Positions 37,201-49,693 of a stretch of DNA of 64,000 nucleotides are shown in pieces. Every line of letters begins with the position of its first letter. Positions within the stretch are counted from its first letter, which is position 1. This stretch comes from Scortum barcoo (taxonomy: Eukaryota; Chordata; Actinopteri; Centrarchiformes; Terapontidae), in the NCBI GenBank assembly GCA_023238725.1, contig CM041535.1, forward strand, positions 526,001 through 590,000, in the 5' to 3' direction. Both the position numbers and the translations under genes were made by a program. The notes under the pieces are model-generated. The model was not told the DNA's origin. It did not search any database and saw only the letters and a list, made by a program, of their open reading frames with translations.

Positions 37201-40200
37201 GTGGAGGTATAAGTTGAAGAACTCTCCGGACATGTGTGAACGCTCAACAACCAACTGAACAGAGAGAAATAGGCAGATGAGTTCTGAGTGTTCTCAAAGA
37301 CCAAAAGGATGTTTAGACAAGCTATTTGTTCCCTGTTAATGCTTAAAAAAAAAAAAAATACCTCTGGGTCTTCTAGTAACATTTCTCTGTGATGATGAGA
37401 CAAGTGGGACGGTAGACCAAGTCTAGGGGCACATTTTGCTGCTTCAGCACTTTCCGGTTCCCCTCCTATTGATGACAAACAAACAAGAATACAAACTGTT
37501 TGCCCCTGTGCCAGTTACAGTTACTATGGTAGTGCAGCAGCCATCCTCCTCAGTGATGTTCGAACTTCACCTGGTAAATTGGCAAGGAACAGTAACAGAA
37601 ACTGAATTTGTGGTTTATCACTCTGAAAAATGTGCTTGTTGTTATCCTCACAATCCATTTAATATTAAGAAATGACTTTCTCTATGAATATGAATCAACT
37701 TAATTCCCTGCTTAAATAATTGATGGTGAAAAAGCAGTTTACTGCCACGTAAACAATCAGCATGTTCCAATAAAAACACCTTTCTATGTCAGATGCCTTT
37801 TGTTGATTACAGTTCATGATCACCTGTGAACTCAGTCCCAAGCCTATTCAGATATACATAGTTTCACTTCAAAAAAGGTTCAGTTATTTCCTAAAGCAGG
37901 TGGTCATTGTAGTTGTTAATAAACTTTATGCAAACAGGTGGAAAAAGTGCATTTGTTAGCCACTACTTTCAGCAGCAGATAAATCCATGGGTATGGGATT
38001 GAGTCATAAACTACAATGTGTGTGTGTGTGTTCACGGTAATGAAGGAGCATGTCACCCAGTGCAACAATGGGGCCAACCAATGTCTTTTTAATCTCTATG
38101 GCACAGCAAAATAAGATATATCAGGCTTTGATATACACATAGCACTTATTAGGTACATTCAATGCTGGCTGGTGTCTTTCAAAACAGAGGAAAGGCTTGC
38201 TTGGAAACTGGGAGAATTGACTCACGTTTGCAGTGCAGGATCTTTCCCAGTGCTCTGAACAAGAACAGAGAAGCATCTTTTCCTCCAATAGCTTGCTCCT
38301 CTTCCTGCTCCTTTGTCTGTTTAGACTTCTTCCTCTGGTTTTTTCTTGAAACAGCTTTTCCAAGTGAACTCACAGTACTGTCCTTTTTCATCTTCAACAG
38401 CCCCTTTTCCAAGGAAGGGGCTGGAAAGTCACAATGACAAAAGACGTTCTTTGAGGTCAGTTGATTAGACAGGGCAACACTATTTGTTCAGAGGAAAGGT
38501 ATGTTGCCATTCAAATCAAAAGGGATATATTGGAAAATTAAATAAGTGTGTACACACTTAAGATGTGGTGTGTGGATTTACTCCTGACCTGGAAGGGAGG
38601 AAAACTGCAGGCTGTTGATGGCACTACGAATATCTCCTGAGCTTCCTGAACACAGCATCTCCAACACTGCCTGGTTCGGAACGCACATCCTCCTGCAGCT
38701 CTGTTTGGAATTACATACTACTACTATACTGTAGAAACACATAAAACCCATACCAAAATGTGTAATCAACTGAAAGTCTTCTTTTCACCTTTCCTGTCTC
38801 CAGGGTTGAAATTCGAGTCAGGACCTTCATCATTGTTGTTGGAGCCACTGGATTAAAACTGGAAACAGAGAAGACACAAAACAATGTTCAGAAGAATCCA
38901 GCCCCCTTCTCCAGAATAGATCCTTTAGAGGATCCACAGATGTCAGCAGTATGAGCAGCAGCTTTATTCAGTATCCTGATAATCCACATCTCATTGCTGA
39001 AAATCCTCAAATAAAGGCTGATATTACAATAACACCCAAGACACAATTAATGTCAATATGAACAAGTACAGGACAAAACACAAAGACTTAATAAAATGCT
39101 ATGAAAGCAAACATTACATTCTACATTTCCACAGCACTAATTCCATCAGTCATGTCTCACTTTCCACTATAAAATAATGGCAATGACTTCTACTACTATT
39201 GTTAATAAAACTCAAAATTTTCTGCAGATGTTGAAAGTATTCAAGAAATCAGAGAGTTTATGCCCTTTAAGATATTTCATATGATATATCTGTGCAGGAA
39301 GTGCTGCATTTCACTGACAGTAACTTAACTTTTATACAAAAACTATATAAATATAAATATAAATATAAATATAAATATAAAGAGTATGACATAACTTTGC
39401 AGTTGTACTGATGGAATTATCCATCCATCCATTAGTTATAGTCTGTTAACCTTTAGGTTCACTAGAAGGCTGGGGCAAACCCAAGATGACACTGAGCAAG
39501 AAGCAGGGTTAACCCTGGACAGTCAGTCGGGCAGCATATAGAGACAGAAAGTCATTCATGGTCACATTCACACCTACAGGAATTTTCAGTCAACCTGACC
39601 TGTATATCTTTGGGCTGTGAAGGAAACCACTGGAATGTGTACGGTGGAAACACTGAATTCATCAAGAAAACAGGTAAACATGGAGGAAGTGTTGCATGCA
39701 GTAGTTGCATCAACCTCATATAAAAACAAATCAGCACAGAGCAGATAAGAAGGATTGCTTCTTATTAAAATATGATTAAATATACCTCCGAAATTAGCCA
39801 TATAGCCTGCCTCTCTGTTAGTTGGCGATTTAAAGAAAAGTAAATTAAATTATGTCTTTTACGTAACTACAAACAAGTCATTAGAAATAAAATGAAAAAA
39901 ATAGGCTATTTTTAATGAACTTTTTTTTTAAATGAAGACAAACCAATGGTGGACAGACCAGGTTTAGTTCAGGAGCTGACTTTGAAATGAGTGGCTGTCA
40001 AAGAAAATCACTGAATACATGCAGGCAGCGACTGCAAACTAAAATAAAACTATAGCAAACATTTACACAACACCATTTTCTTATTGAATTTGGCCATGAC
40101 TGCACAGACGGCACACGACAATCTTTCCCTATAAGGCGACAGCTGGACTGATCTGTATGTAACAGGGTTCTCTGGGATCTAATGTGGATTTTCATAAAGG

Positions 40201-43200
40201 TAATTTCTGTCAACATTTCTGTCACAGGCAGCAGAGTGTACTGCTTGGAACCTAATGCTGCTGATGTCCAACTCCTCCTGGATCTCTTTGGGAAAAAGAA
40301 GGCGTGAGCTGCCGTCTCCATTCAGGCTGTCTGACACTATGAACACCAGGGGACATCGACTAGTCTTCACAAAGTGCCTGGAAGATACACAGAAGTACAT
40401 AATATCACACAGAACAGGGAAATACACAGGTGACAGATTAAATAGCATAGGTTCATAGATACATAAAGCACTGAAAACAAGCAATGAACACCACGGCTAC
40501 GATATCCGTAAAATGGCTTTCACCAGGCCTAACAATTTCTGATGCTGCAGACAAAAAAATACCCCCTATTAATCTCTTTTAAACAAAAACGGAGATACTG
40601 AAACTGCTAAGTTAAACCTGTAGTACTGCTACTGGTGACAATTAGTCTGTCTTTACTTTTACATGCAATGGTCATCATAAGCATCATATTAACTTCTGGA
40701 AGGTCTGAAAGAAAATGTAAAACCAATCAGATCTCACCTCAGGATATCATGCAGGCTGCCAGGCTGCCTGTAGAACTGGTTTGGGAATTCCTGAGGAGGA
40801 ACAGGTGATGATAAAGTGTTAATTCCAAATGAATCTACTAACCAATGTCAGTTTGATAAACTGGATGGTTTCTGTGCCCGCATCAGTTTTCAACAGGATG
40901 ACAGGAACTGTAATGTCCTTAGTTTCACTGAAACTTGGCTAAGTCCTAGAATACCAGCATCATTTAACTGGGGGAGGGCACTGTCTTCCTGTCCACTGGG
41001 TGGAGGGGGTGATGATGCAGTACTGCTTTTATTCCTTCTTCATGCTGGTGCTGGAAAAGAAGCAAGAAGTTCTTTACCATCACGCAGCTCATCGAGGCTT
41101 GTCGAGGCTCACACGCAGGCCAAGAACCTCGCCTACCAACTGGAGCTCTGCTGGCTTGACCACTGCTTGACCTGGGGGCCATGCTGCACTCTATTCATGC
41201 ATTGTAACAGTCATTATGAACAACGACTGCCTAGCATTTATTTTCTCTCTGCTGTGGTTGAAGAAGATACCAGATACACCAGGCCAGCACTGAAGAGTTT
41301 CTACCTTCAGACCAGTAGGACCCTAAAGAAGGACACTGCCTCAGAATTACCCTAGGTGCACCGCCCTCAATTGCAAGGTTCTACACAGGGTGGTAAAAGG
41401 TGCTCAGCACATCACCAGGAGTATACCCATAGTTATACACCATAGTTCTGCTGGGGACCTTCAACGCTCATGTGGGCAAACAAAAAGAGGAACAGCCTGC
41501 CGGATCTCAACCCAACTGGTGCTTTGTTACTGGACTTCTTTGCTAGTCACAGATTAGCCATAACTAAGACCATGTTCAAACACAGGGTGGCTCATAAGTT
41601 CACCTGGTACCAGATCACTCTAAGCCAACAGTCAATGATCGACAGTGGTCGTATCATCAAAACTGCTGTCCTATGTTTTGGGCACTTGGGTGAAGAGAGA
41701 AGCAGGGCTGTCAACTGATCACCACTTGGTGGTGAGTTGGATCAGGTGGCAGGGGAGGTTGCAGGACAGACATGATAAACCCAAAGGTTTAGTGAGGGGA
41801 ACGTCTGGCTAAGGCCCCTGTCCATGAGGTCTTTAACTCCCATATCTGGACAAATTTCTCATACATTCCAGGGCAGGTTGGTGACGTGGAATTCAATGGC
41901 CCTTTTCCACTAGTACCTACTAAACCGGCTCGCCTTCGCCTCGACTCAGTTTCGGCCGCTTTTCAATTACAATAGAATACCACCTCAACGTGGGCATGGG
42001 GTCAGAGTCATAAGCAACATGGTCGTAAAACTCCAGTGACGCATCATTTGTTATGCGACACAACACACGAAACAACTATGGAGGCCATCAGACGAAGAAA
42101 TGTCTGATGCACCTGCACCTCGTCGTTGCTCTCGCAGGGTTAATTTCTGTACCCTGCACAGCCTCTCTAATCGTGTTCGTTGTTGTTACTGGGTTTTAAA
42201 AATGGCGCAGTTGACTCTTTGCTTATGAACGTAAAGTCGCTCTCCCGACTCATCTAGTGACGACGCCACGCCCTGGCCAATCAGTGGCCTGCCGTCTGCC
42301 AACGTCACATTTTCGGCTCGACTCAGCTCGCTTGGAACCCCAAACCGAGTAGGTACTAGAAAAGTACCTGGTACCAGGTACTAACACGTAATGGAAACGT
42401 GTAAAACCGAAGTCGAGTTGAGCCGAGCTGCCAGTAGGTACTAGTGGAAAAGGGCCACAAGTGGACCACGTTCAAAGCCTCTACTGTGGTGGCAGCTGCA
42501 AGGATCTTTGGTTAGAAGGTCATCAGTGCCTGTCGCGGCAACCTAAGAACCCACTGGTGGACACCAGCAGTGAAGGAAGCTGTCAGGCTGAAGAAGGAGA
42601 CCTTTCAAGCCTAAATAGTCCAGAGGTCTCCTGAAATGGCAGATGAGAAGGCCAGGAGGGCTGCAGCTTCAGAAATCCTTAATCTGGCAGGCATGTCCTC
42701 CATGGAAGAGACAGAGCTGGAGGATCCATCCATGGGAGGCCTCGCCCATATCCGTGGCAGAGGTCACTCGGGTAGTCAAGAAGCTCCTCAGTAGCAAGGC
42801 ACCAAGTGTAGTTGAGCTTTGTCAAGAGATGCTGAAGGCTCTGGACACAAGGGGGCTGTTATGGCTGACACACCTCTTCAGTGTTGCATGGATGTCTGGG
42901 ACTGTGCCTGTGGAGTGGCTGATGGGGGCTGGTGGTGCCAATTTTTAAAAAAAGGGAGACTGGAGGGTGTGCTCCAATTATCATGGTATCACAGTGTGAT
43001 ATCTAGTTCAAGATAAGCAGAGGAAACGGGATGGATGTATGATTTTCAAAACAAGAGCGCTTACAGTTGATAAGGTCGGGAGATTCTCTGAATTTTACTG
43101 ATTGGCACATTTATCATGACATGGAATTCATGTGATATTGCCCAGCCCTGAGCAAAATCCTACTCAAGGATACAACACAGCAGTGTTATGCAATTTGTAT

Positions 43201-46200
43201 CATGAAGATCTTCTATCACTCTTGCAATGTGCTAGTGAAATAAACAGGAAAGACACAATGTAGTAATTACTTCAGTTGAAGGTATAAGACATACCTCCAC
43301 CAGTATGAGCTTCCTATATGTACATCCTTCATCACCTGCCATCTTCAGGCAGTTGTACTTGTTGGCACGGAGAAGGAAGTCTCGGAACTGGGCTAACTGG
43401 GAGGTATAGGACAAGCCATTCATCCCCCATTCTGACAGAAGACAGAGAATTAAAGATATAACAAAATAGGATGGAGATCCCTCTATACAAACACCGGATA
43501 GTGGTGTTCTGGTGTTACTCATCACATTACAACTGTTGGCATTCTTTCTTACATTCACCCGGAAAACAGTAATCCCCACTTATAAACATTGTATGGACAA
43601 AATATTAAAAATACCTTTTAAAATAAAGCAATCCAATAAATCAGCACTAACTCCTCCATGATGCAGTCTATACAGATCTATTTTTGTTCATTTTTCTAGC
43701 CACTTATTGGCAGTTTTTCATTAAAAATGTAATTCTTAATTCAATTCATAATAGTAACATGATGCTAATCTGAAGTTTGACAGTGACAATGATAGGTATG
43801 AGACAGGTTGGACAGTATGGGTTACTTCTCACCATGCTGAGTGTGGCTGTATGGCTCCAGGATGGTGGGATTGGTCCACTCATGGACTCTGAGGCCCAGC
43901 TCATGAGACAAAACTTGAATTGTGGCAGTCTTTCCACAGCCTGATGGTCCCATTAGCAGCAAGATGCCACCCTGTAGATTACAACAGCCAGAGTACACCA
44001 GAACCTTCAGCTTCACTCAAGTTCTTTTACTTTTAAACTTCAACAGTTTAAAGTAGAGTAGCTCTAGGCATGTCTTGGTCTATAGACAAGAACATTAAAT
44101 ACCTTTGATGTGCCTGTGTGAATTCTCATCCAGTTCTCCACTTCCTCTATCTTCTTCTTGTGGACAGCTAGCTCAGTCTGCACAAGCACACACAGTAACC
44201 ATCACAAGACTCTTGAACCTTTAATACAGCTAAAAATATTCTGTAAGAGAAATCAAATAAACTAAGCCCCTGAAATAAACTGTGTTTATTCCTCAAAGTA
44301 AAACTCACTCATGTCCATATGTACATTAAGAATCAGTGGTTGTTGTTATCACTCCTCCTCGTTATAGTGGGTGACAAATCATTCCTTTAGTGCAACCTCA
44401 GTGAGGGAATTTCATAACAAATTAAACTTTTGAGGATAGCCACTGAATTTGATTAAGTGACTGCTAACCCTTTCCGGCTTTGGCTGAACTTTAGATGCCT
44501 TTTGCCAGAATAGGGGATGTGAACTTTGATCCACATCTCTTACACTTGATTTGTGCTAAGAAAGAACTGCTTCAGGGTCAATAATGTAAAGAACATTGCA
44601 AATTACTGTACAAAAAAGTTAGACAAAATGTATATATACAAATGTACTAGATTTAGTTATCTATGTTAAGTATGCCTTTATTACTTCTGGATGTATGAGG
44701 TTACTACATTCAATGCTGCAAATTATTTTGATTTTCTGTATTAATGTGATAAATCATCTTGATTTGTCAGGTCCATTAACAGGATTAGCCAAAGAGTAAT
44801 GTTCCCATCTGGTTATTGTGTATGTATTCAGGCTCGCTAAATAAATTGCTAAAGTGCATTTTGTTTAAAACTGTTGAGACTACTGCAGACCTGTGAACGG
44901 GGAGAATATCTGTCCACCCACGGCTCATCCTGGTTCCTCTGAGCCGACTCTTTCCACACGTAGGCTGTATGAGGGTCTGAACTGAAGGTTTCTCCTTTCC
45001 TCTTCCTGGACCTCTTGGGCTCAGCCCTGAACAAAACCTGGCTACTCGTTCTCCCTCCAGACAGAGAAAAGCTTTCCCCTGGAAAATCAGTGAAGGATGG
45101 ATCCACCCAGCGGTTCAGCTATTATAAATACAGTCAAACAAAAATTATTAAACATTTATGAGGATTTTTTTCTAATTTTATGAATCCCATCAGGGAAATT
45201 AAATTTCTTTTACATTGCTTTTTTTTTTTAAAATATTTATACACACATTGGCCCGAAATACACATACAGAAGGTCAACTGGCACCTCTTCAGCTACCAGT
45301 TACAGTGGATATAAAAAGTCTACACACCCCTGTTCAAAAGCCAGGTTTTTGTGATGTAATTTCACAACTTTTTCCACCTTTAATGTGACCCTATAACCTG
45401 TACAATGCAATTGAAAAACAAACTGAAATCCCTTTTAGGGAGGTAAAGTAAAAATAAACAACTGAGATAATGAGGTTGCACAAGTGTGCACACCCTCTTA
45501 ACACGTAATGGAAAAGCCTGAAAACCGAGTCGAGCCGAGTCGAGTCGAGCTGAGTAGGTAATAGTGGAAAAGGGCCAATAGAGGGAGACAAACAAACACT
45601 CAAACTCAAATTCACAGCTATGGGCAATTTAGAGTAGCTAATTAACCTAACTTGAATGCCTTTGAATTGGTCCGCTGGATTGTGGGAGGGGGCCAGAGTA
45701 CCCAGAAAACCCACACAGACACAGAGGAACATGCAAACTCCACACAGAAGGGTCCCAGCCAACCAGTGGGTTCATACCCAGAACCCTCTTGCTGTGAGGT
45801 GACAGTGCTAGCCACTACAGAGTCACTCAATCTAATTCTTTTTTAGCTTGCTTTTCGTCACTGGTCTTCTATGTACTTGTCTTTGTAGTGTTGGGCAGTT
45901 GTTTGTCCACCATTAAGTCCACGGTGAGGATGCGGTGCATGTGGAGGAGAGCTGCCTGCAGCCTGTACAGGAGAAGTAAATGTCGCTCCATCAGGTACTC
46001 TGGTCTGATTGGTTGTTATGATCCAGGTGTGGTGGATTGTTGTTTCGTGGCCGTAGAAGCAGCAGGTGGAGCCAGACAAGTTGGACTTTTATCACAGATT
46101 ATCTGTCTCATGTTCTACTGTCAGGACATCCTGACAGTTATGATAAACAGGTATTTTAAATAATCTACCTATCGCTGCTTTAAAGGGGACTGCTGATTCA

Positions 46201-46438
46201 GGGGTTTATGGATAGAGGCTGTCATATGCTGTCTAGACTGGGGAAAATTGTGATTTCTGATACTGTACTGTGTAAATAAACTTGACTTGAAATGAGGTAG
46301 AAACGGTAGAAATAAAGATAATAATGAAGAAATGTGGCACAGCACTAAATGCACACATACACAAACCAGGTTAAGTAAAGAACTTTAAGAACATACCCTG
46401 CTTGAGGCTGCTTTATCTGCCACAGAAAGCTTGCTCAT
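34020..46438 (-). CDS. rad17: RAD17, checkpoint clamp loader subunit (16 coding exons, complete)
   Basis: Exons on the minus strand: 46438-46397, 45118-44891, 44177-44103, 43971-43833, 43431-43295, 40790-40738, 40377-40252, 38858-38789, 38700-38589, 38420-38226, 37465-37362, 37254-37108, 36828-36700, 36328-36208, 35691-35634, 34212-34020. All phases join, giving 642 residues (human about 670-681). RAD17 replaces RFC1 in the RFC-like complex that loads RAD9-HUS1-RAD1 at damaged DNA in the nucleus, allowing ATR signalling. Visible features are the N-terminal WVDPSF and EPWVDRYSP blocks, Walker A GPSGCGKT (123-130), KYNCL (186-190) matching the KYxxL clamp-binding motif, a Walker B-like LILVEEFPN (203-211), the sensor-1 region IVSDSL, a sensor-2 block SGDIRSAIN (311-319), IGGKDASLFLFRALGKIL, SHMSGEFFNLYLHQNY, and an acidic tail ending IIEEYTSD. 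The tail carries SQ sites at 619 and 626. Introns hold LINE, MITE and Tc1-like relics. Identification is secure. Confidence 0.97.
34216..34242. repeat. (AC)n microsatellite at the last RAD17 acceptor
   Basis: On the minus strand it reads (GT)n and ends in GCAG, directly before the last coding exon. Confidence 0.95.
34577..35000. mobile_element. Tc1-like element end with TIR
   Basis: CAGGTCAAAAGTTTGGACAC begins after a TA dinucleotide. It is followed by a known teleost Tc1-like 5' segment (CTACATTGTAGATTAATACT, TCAAAGTAGCCACC). The right TIR is missing. It lies in the last RAD17 intron. Confidence 0.65.
35970..36011. repeat. CACAG / CAGC tandem repeats
   Basis: Tandem CACAG units pass into tandem CAGC units. 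Confidence 0.85.
39345..39381. repeat. (ATAAAT)n minisatellite
   Basis: About six tandem hexamers in a RAD17 intron. Confidence 0.9.
39430..39610 (-). repeat. Teleost dispersed repeat, diverged inverse copy
   Basis: Diverged matches to the same family (CCTGGACAGTCAGTCGG, TCACATTCACACCTAC) in a RAD17 intron. Confidence 0.5.
40830..41430 (+). mobile_element. L2/CR1-like LINE fragments
   Basis: An endonuclease-type stretch (NVLSFTETWLSP) occurs near 40909-40950. Near 41375-41410 there is a stretch resembling the C-terminal RT region of a LINE (RVVKGAQHITRS). The pieces are out of order, so this is a rearranged or composite relic. Confidence 0.55.
41440..43010 (+). mobile_element. LINE fragment of the same family (EN and RT start), split by MITE copy 2
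   Basis: An endonuclease stretch (LLGTFNAHVGK, then in another frame TMFKHRVAHKFTWYQITL..SMID) is followed after the MITE by a linker (FKASTVVAAARIFG) and the start of the RT (EVTRVVKKLLSSKAPS, SGTVPVEW). Stops and frameshifts show decay. It lies in the RAD17 intron between 43295 and 40790. Confidence 0.8.
41897..42457. mobile_element. MITE copy 2 (3-bp TSD) nested in a second LINE
   Basis: The TIRs and interior are the same as in copy 1, 561 bp long, flanked by CAA (41894-41896 and 42458-42460). Excising it with one CAA restores a continuous LINE frame, GDVEFK-WTTFKAS. It lies inside a RAD17 intron. Confidence 0.9.
45303..45496. mobile_element. Tc1-like element end fragment
   Basis: CAGTGGATATAAAAAGTCTA follows a TA and continues as a common fish Tc1-type end (CACAACTTTTTCCACCTTTA, AAGTGTGCACACCC). 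At 45497 it runs straight into a MITE fragment. Confidence 0.6.
45497..45577. mobile_element. MITE fragment (right end only)
   Basis: The stretch holds ACACGTAATGGAAAAG, tandem CGAGTCGAG units and the terminal TAGTGGAAAAGGGCCA. It matches the right end of the complete copies. It abuts a Tc1-like fragment on its left and lies in the first coding intron of RAD17. Confidence 0.8.
45590..45840 (-). repeat. Teleost dispersed repeat, inverse copy
   Basis: It contains GGGCAATTTAGAGTAGC, AACATGCAAACTCCACAC and the left-end block ACCCAGAACCCTCTTGCTGT. It lies in the first coding intron of RAD17. Confidence 0.65.
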
Positions 46439-46485
46439 TCTTCACTACGCTGCTTCACCTTGAGGGCAGCACTTCCAACGAAGAA

Positions 46486-46900
46486 CCTAAAAAGCAGTAG
46501 CAACAGTTGTTGGTGGTGCTATTAGATGTGGCTAACACAGGGCAGCGAAGACAGGACACAGCATAAAAACAATGTTTGATGATTCAAACATCCACACTTT
46601 ATTCTGTCCTTGTCATTGTCATTGTGCTACCAAAATTGTATAAAGGCGTGTACACACCTCAAAGGTATCTGGAAAACTTTGAAGAATCAAATACTTGATT
46701 AAATGAATTTAGCCTACTCGGTGTCTCTGGACGATAACATAGCGTTGCTTGATTGCATTCACAGTGCACAATGCGCTAACTATGAACATAATGTGTCCGT
46801 ATTAACTTACCTTGTTTGAGCATTTGATGTGTCAGAAGCAAGCTGCAGTGTTTCCGTCACTTCAACTTGTTGTTCGGCTGTACTGAGGACTAAAATGTTG
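46486..46900 (-). other. rad17: RAD17 5' untranslated exon and splice sites
   Basis: The coding exon that holds the ATG begins at an acceptor (TTTTTAG) and would run from 46486 to 46397. Upstream on the minus strand a donor AAG|GTAAGT puts the end of a first non-coding exon at 46811. The transcription start is probably near 46,880-47,000; its exact place is inferred. Confidence 0.5.
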
Positions 46901-47000
46901 ATACAACAGGGAGTTAGTCCTTGTTACAAAAAGTTAGAGACGCTAAGGCTAAGTCAAGTTTAAAATTTTAAACTCAGGAGTGCCGCATTCTGACTGGTCA

Positions 47001-47020
47001 TTGACGTAAAATTGACGTGA
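47001..47020 (-). promoter_or_regulatory. Tandem TGACGT (CRE/ATF-like) half-sites upstream of RAD17
   Basis: Two TGACGT hexamers lie 11 bp apart (47002-47007 and 47013-47018), in the interval upstream of the inferred first RAD17 exon. The spacing is about one helical turn, which fits cooperative binding of CREB/ATF-type factors. The match is exact; the function is inferred. Confidence 0.35.
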
Positions 47021-48159
47021 AGCATCAGTTCACGACGGTACTGCGTATATAACGCAGCTGTGTATGCTCTCTGTCTGGCTGTCCTGTGGATTGACCAGGT
47101 CAAGTCTCATAACGTTTTGTAATATAGTGCCCCATACTTGACAATGTGTTTGGTGTGTGAATCCATGAAACTTGTTAGTACAGTAGTAAGAGGCAGTAGT
47201 GAGGTTTGTAGTGGACTTCTCGAGCGGATGCTGTTAAAAAGATGTAAATTCAAAACAACGGAAGCTGAGAACAGCTGTGCTTGCAATTATTTTTTAATAC
47301 AGTTATGTCGAGACCATGACTTAATTTATCAGGTTGTCTCGTGATAACAAAGGTCGTTTTATCGCGATATCAGAAGGATAAATTCTTCAGAGAGGACCAT
47401 GACACACACACACACCGATCTTTGGGGAGGGTTAGGGATTTTCAGAGAAAACCACATGAACGTTTTCTGAATGTTTACCATTTGTTCTAAGAATATTCCT
47501 GAATGATTTGAATTTGAGGGTGTTTACATTATGTCTTATTGTAAGGGATAGGCTCACATACAGGGGTTAACTTAAAGCAGATGTATTACTGTCACAGTAG
47601 TCTACAACCAAAAGATGTCTTGTTTGCATTGGGCAGCTGGAGAAAACTACACACAGTGGTGGCTGTTTGAATGGTATAATATGGTAAGATTGTTCAGTTC
47701 AGATTGATACACAGGTAAGGGCACAGGAAGTATCTCTTGGAGGCTGAAATTGGATGTGATTGGTTTACATGAGTTTATATGCACAGAAATATTCATACAT
47801 ACAGTTTATAACAAGGACTACACGCTTGACAAGGTAGACAGTACTGCGACTGCAAGGGATTAAATACATATGATTACTGCATCAGGTTGCTTCATATACA
47901 TGAGGTAGGTTGATATAACAATATATACATCACGTGAAGAGATTTGTGTTTGTGGGTTAGGAGTGCTAGCAGTGATATTTACTACTAAAAAACAGTGTGT
48001 ATTAAACAATGAGAATATATCATTTACAGTGCCTACCAGAGGGGAGGAGTTAGCAGAGGATATGTCCAGGGTGTGATGGATCTGCAGTGATGTTTCCTGC
48101 CTGTCTCTCATTCTAGAGATGTATATATCTTGAATGGAGGGCAGAGCAGCACTAATGAC
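47021..48159. other. RAD17-AK6 intergenic, left part
   Basis: No gene recognised. A TATATAA at 47046-47052 on the plus strand is followed by unique-looking sequence, and (CA)n is short at about 47403-47415. Confidence 0.4.
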
Positions 48160-49551
48160 TCTTTCTGCAGTCCTAATTATCTTGATTGCCCTTCATAGCT
48201 TCAATAATCTGACTGAAGAAGAAAGGTAGGAAAAAAATTGAAATATGGTGGTGAAAATGAGTAGTAGTGAGACTGAGTTAGATGTCCCATTTACTATTAG
48301 AGAGCTGAAGAGGACATCAGGCAAAACAGAAAATAGTGTACCAGGAAAAGACGAAATATATTATATAATGATTAAACTAAATGTAGGTGGAGGAGGATTA
48401 AATAAATTGCTGTTATTAGACAATACAGTTTGAAAGGAGTGCCAAGTGCCTGTGCAATCATCCAATCAGAAAGCCTGGAAAGATCAGAGAAAGCCAGTAC
48501 TGCAGACCCACTGGGTTTGATGATCATTACTTCAAATGGAAAATCCTACATTATTCTCATTTATGATAATAAATATACAGTACAGCGTGGAAAAGTCTGT
48601 AGATGATGGGGTTTCATGGGGGAGGAAAGGAAGGTTTTACAGTTTTGGGTGGATAGGAAATGCTAAAGCACAAAACGTTGGTGTATATAACCTAAAACTA
48701 AGTCCCCACTGTTCCGCCATCAGCTATACCTCCTTGGAGATTCAGTATGATATTATCTATAACATGATATTATCCATAGACACAGGTATTAAGTACGTAT
48801 CAAGTTTTGAAATATGTCATGCAGACAGCATATTCTGTATGTAATCTGTCATGTTTTACACGGGCTACGTCACAGACCGGATATCTACCTCCTTGGGTTC
48901 CTGCTCATGAAGGGATGGAGGAAAATGAGAACGCTGACATATAGGCTAAACAATCATTAAAAAACAGACCATTGACATGCAAATACTGTTAAGTACAAAT
49001 CAAAACTATCAAACGATCATATGCACAAAACATGGCTGGAATACAGAGACTTAAGTGTCAAAGGAAGGAATCTTTACAGTATTCAAAAACATGTAGGCGT
49101 TGGTGGAATACAGATGTGGGACGTAAAGGAGCAGATGGTCATTACCCATCTTAAAATAGGACATACAGGTTTAAATCAAACATGCCATAGAATAGGTGAT
49201 GAACTGGAAAATGTAGAACATGTACTGATAGATTGCAACAGATACAATGAAGAAAGAGAGGAATTAATATCACAACAAATGATAGAAAACTCTATCTAGT
49301 ATCACACTAGGAAATCTTCTAGGACAGACATCGGGGAAAATATACCACCTTATGACCAATTACTTAAAAGTAGCATAAAGAATTTAGTTTATTTAAATTT
49401 TATCTTATTTGCTTTTAAATGTATTTTGTTTCTTTTGTTTTGTTTTTCTGCCAATCTGCTGCTCCAGTCCAGCAGGTGGCGGTGAAGCTGATTTGCCAAT
49501 CGCCTTTGAAAATCAAAGAAGGAGCCGCAGAAGAAGAAGAAGAAGAAGAAG
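48160..49551 (+). mobile_element. Decayed I/Nimb-like LINE with RNase H tail, in the RAD17-AK6 interval
   Basis: Near 48260-48370 there is an RT N-terminal stretch (DVPFTIRELKRT, PGKDEIYYIMIK). At about 48885-48960 lies a remnant of an RNase H motif (VPAHEGMEENENAD) with an in-frame stop. At 49021-49299 lies the typical C-terminal tail (GRNLYSIQKHVG, LKIGHTGLNQT, ENVEHVLIDCNRYNEEREEL). The 3' end holds a CCAGCAGGTGGCGGT block and a (GAA)n tail at 49528-49551. The RT core is deleted. Confidence 0.8.
49528..49551. repeat. (GAA)n, LINE 3' tail
   Basis: Eight AGA/GAA-type units at the end of the I/Nimb-like relic. Confidence 0.9.
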
Positions 49552-49693
49552 TTCCTCGGATGGTGTGGTATCGGCCTTTTATCTTATCAGCCTCCTCTTT
49601 TCGGGTTTGTTTCTCGATATTTAGCGTAACGCGGAGAACAAAGTGTCTGTAGAATGGCCTGAGAGATAATACTGCTATTCTGTTTTTCAGGTG

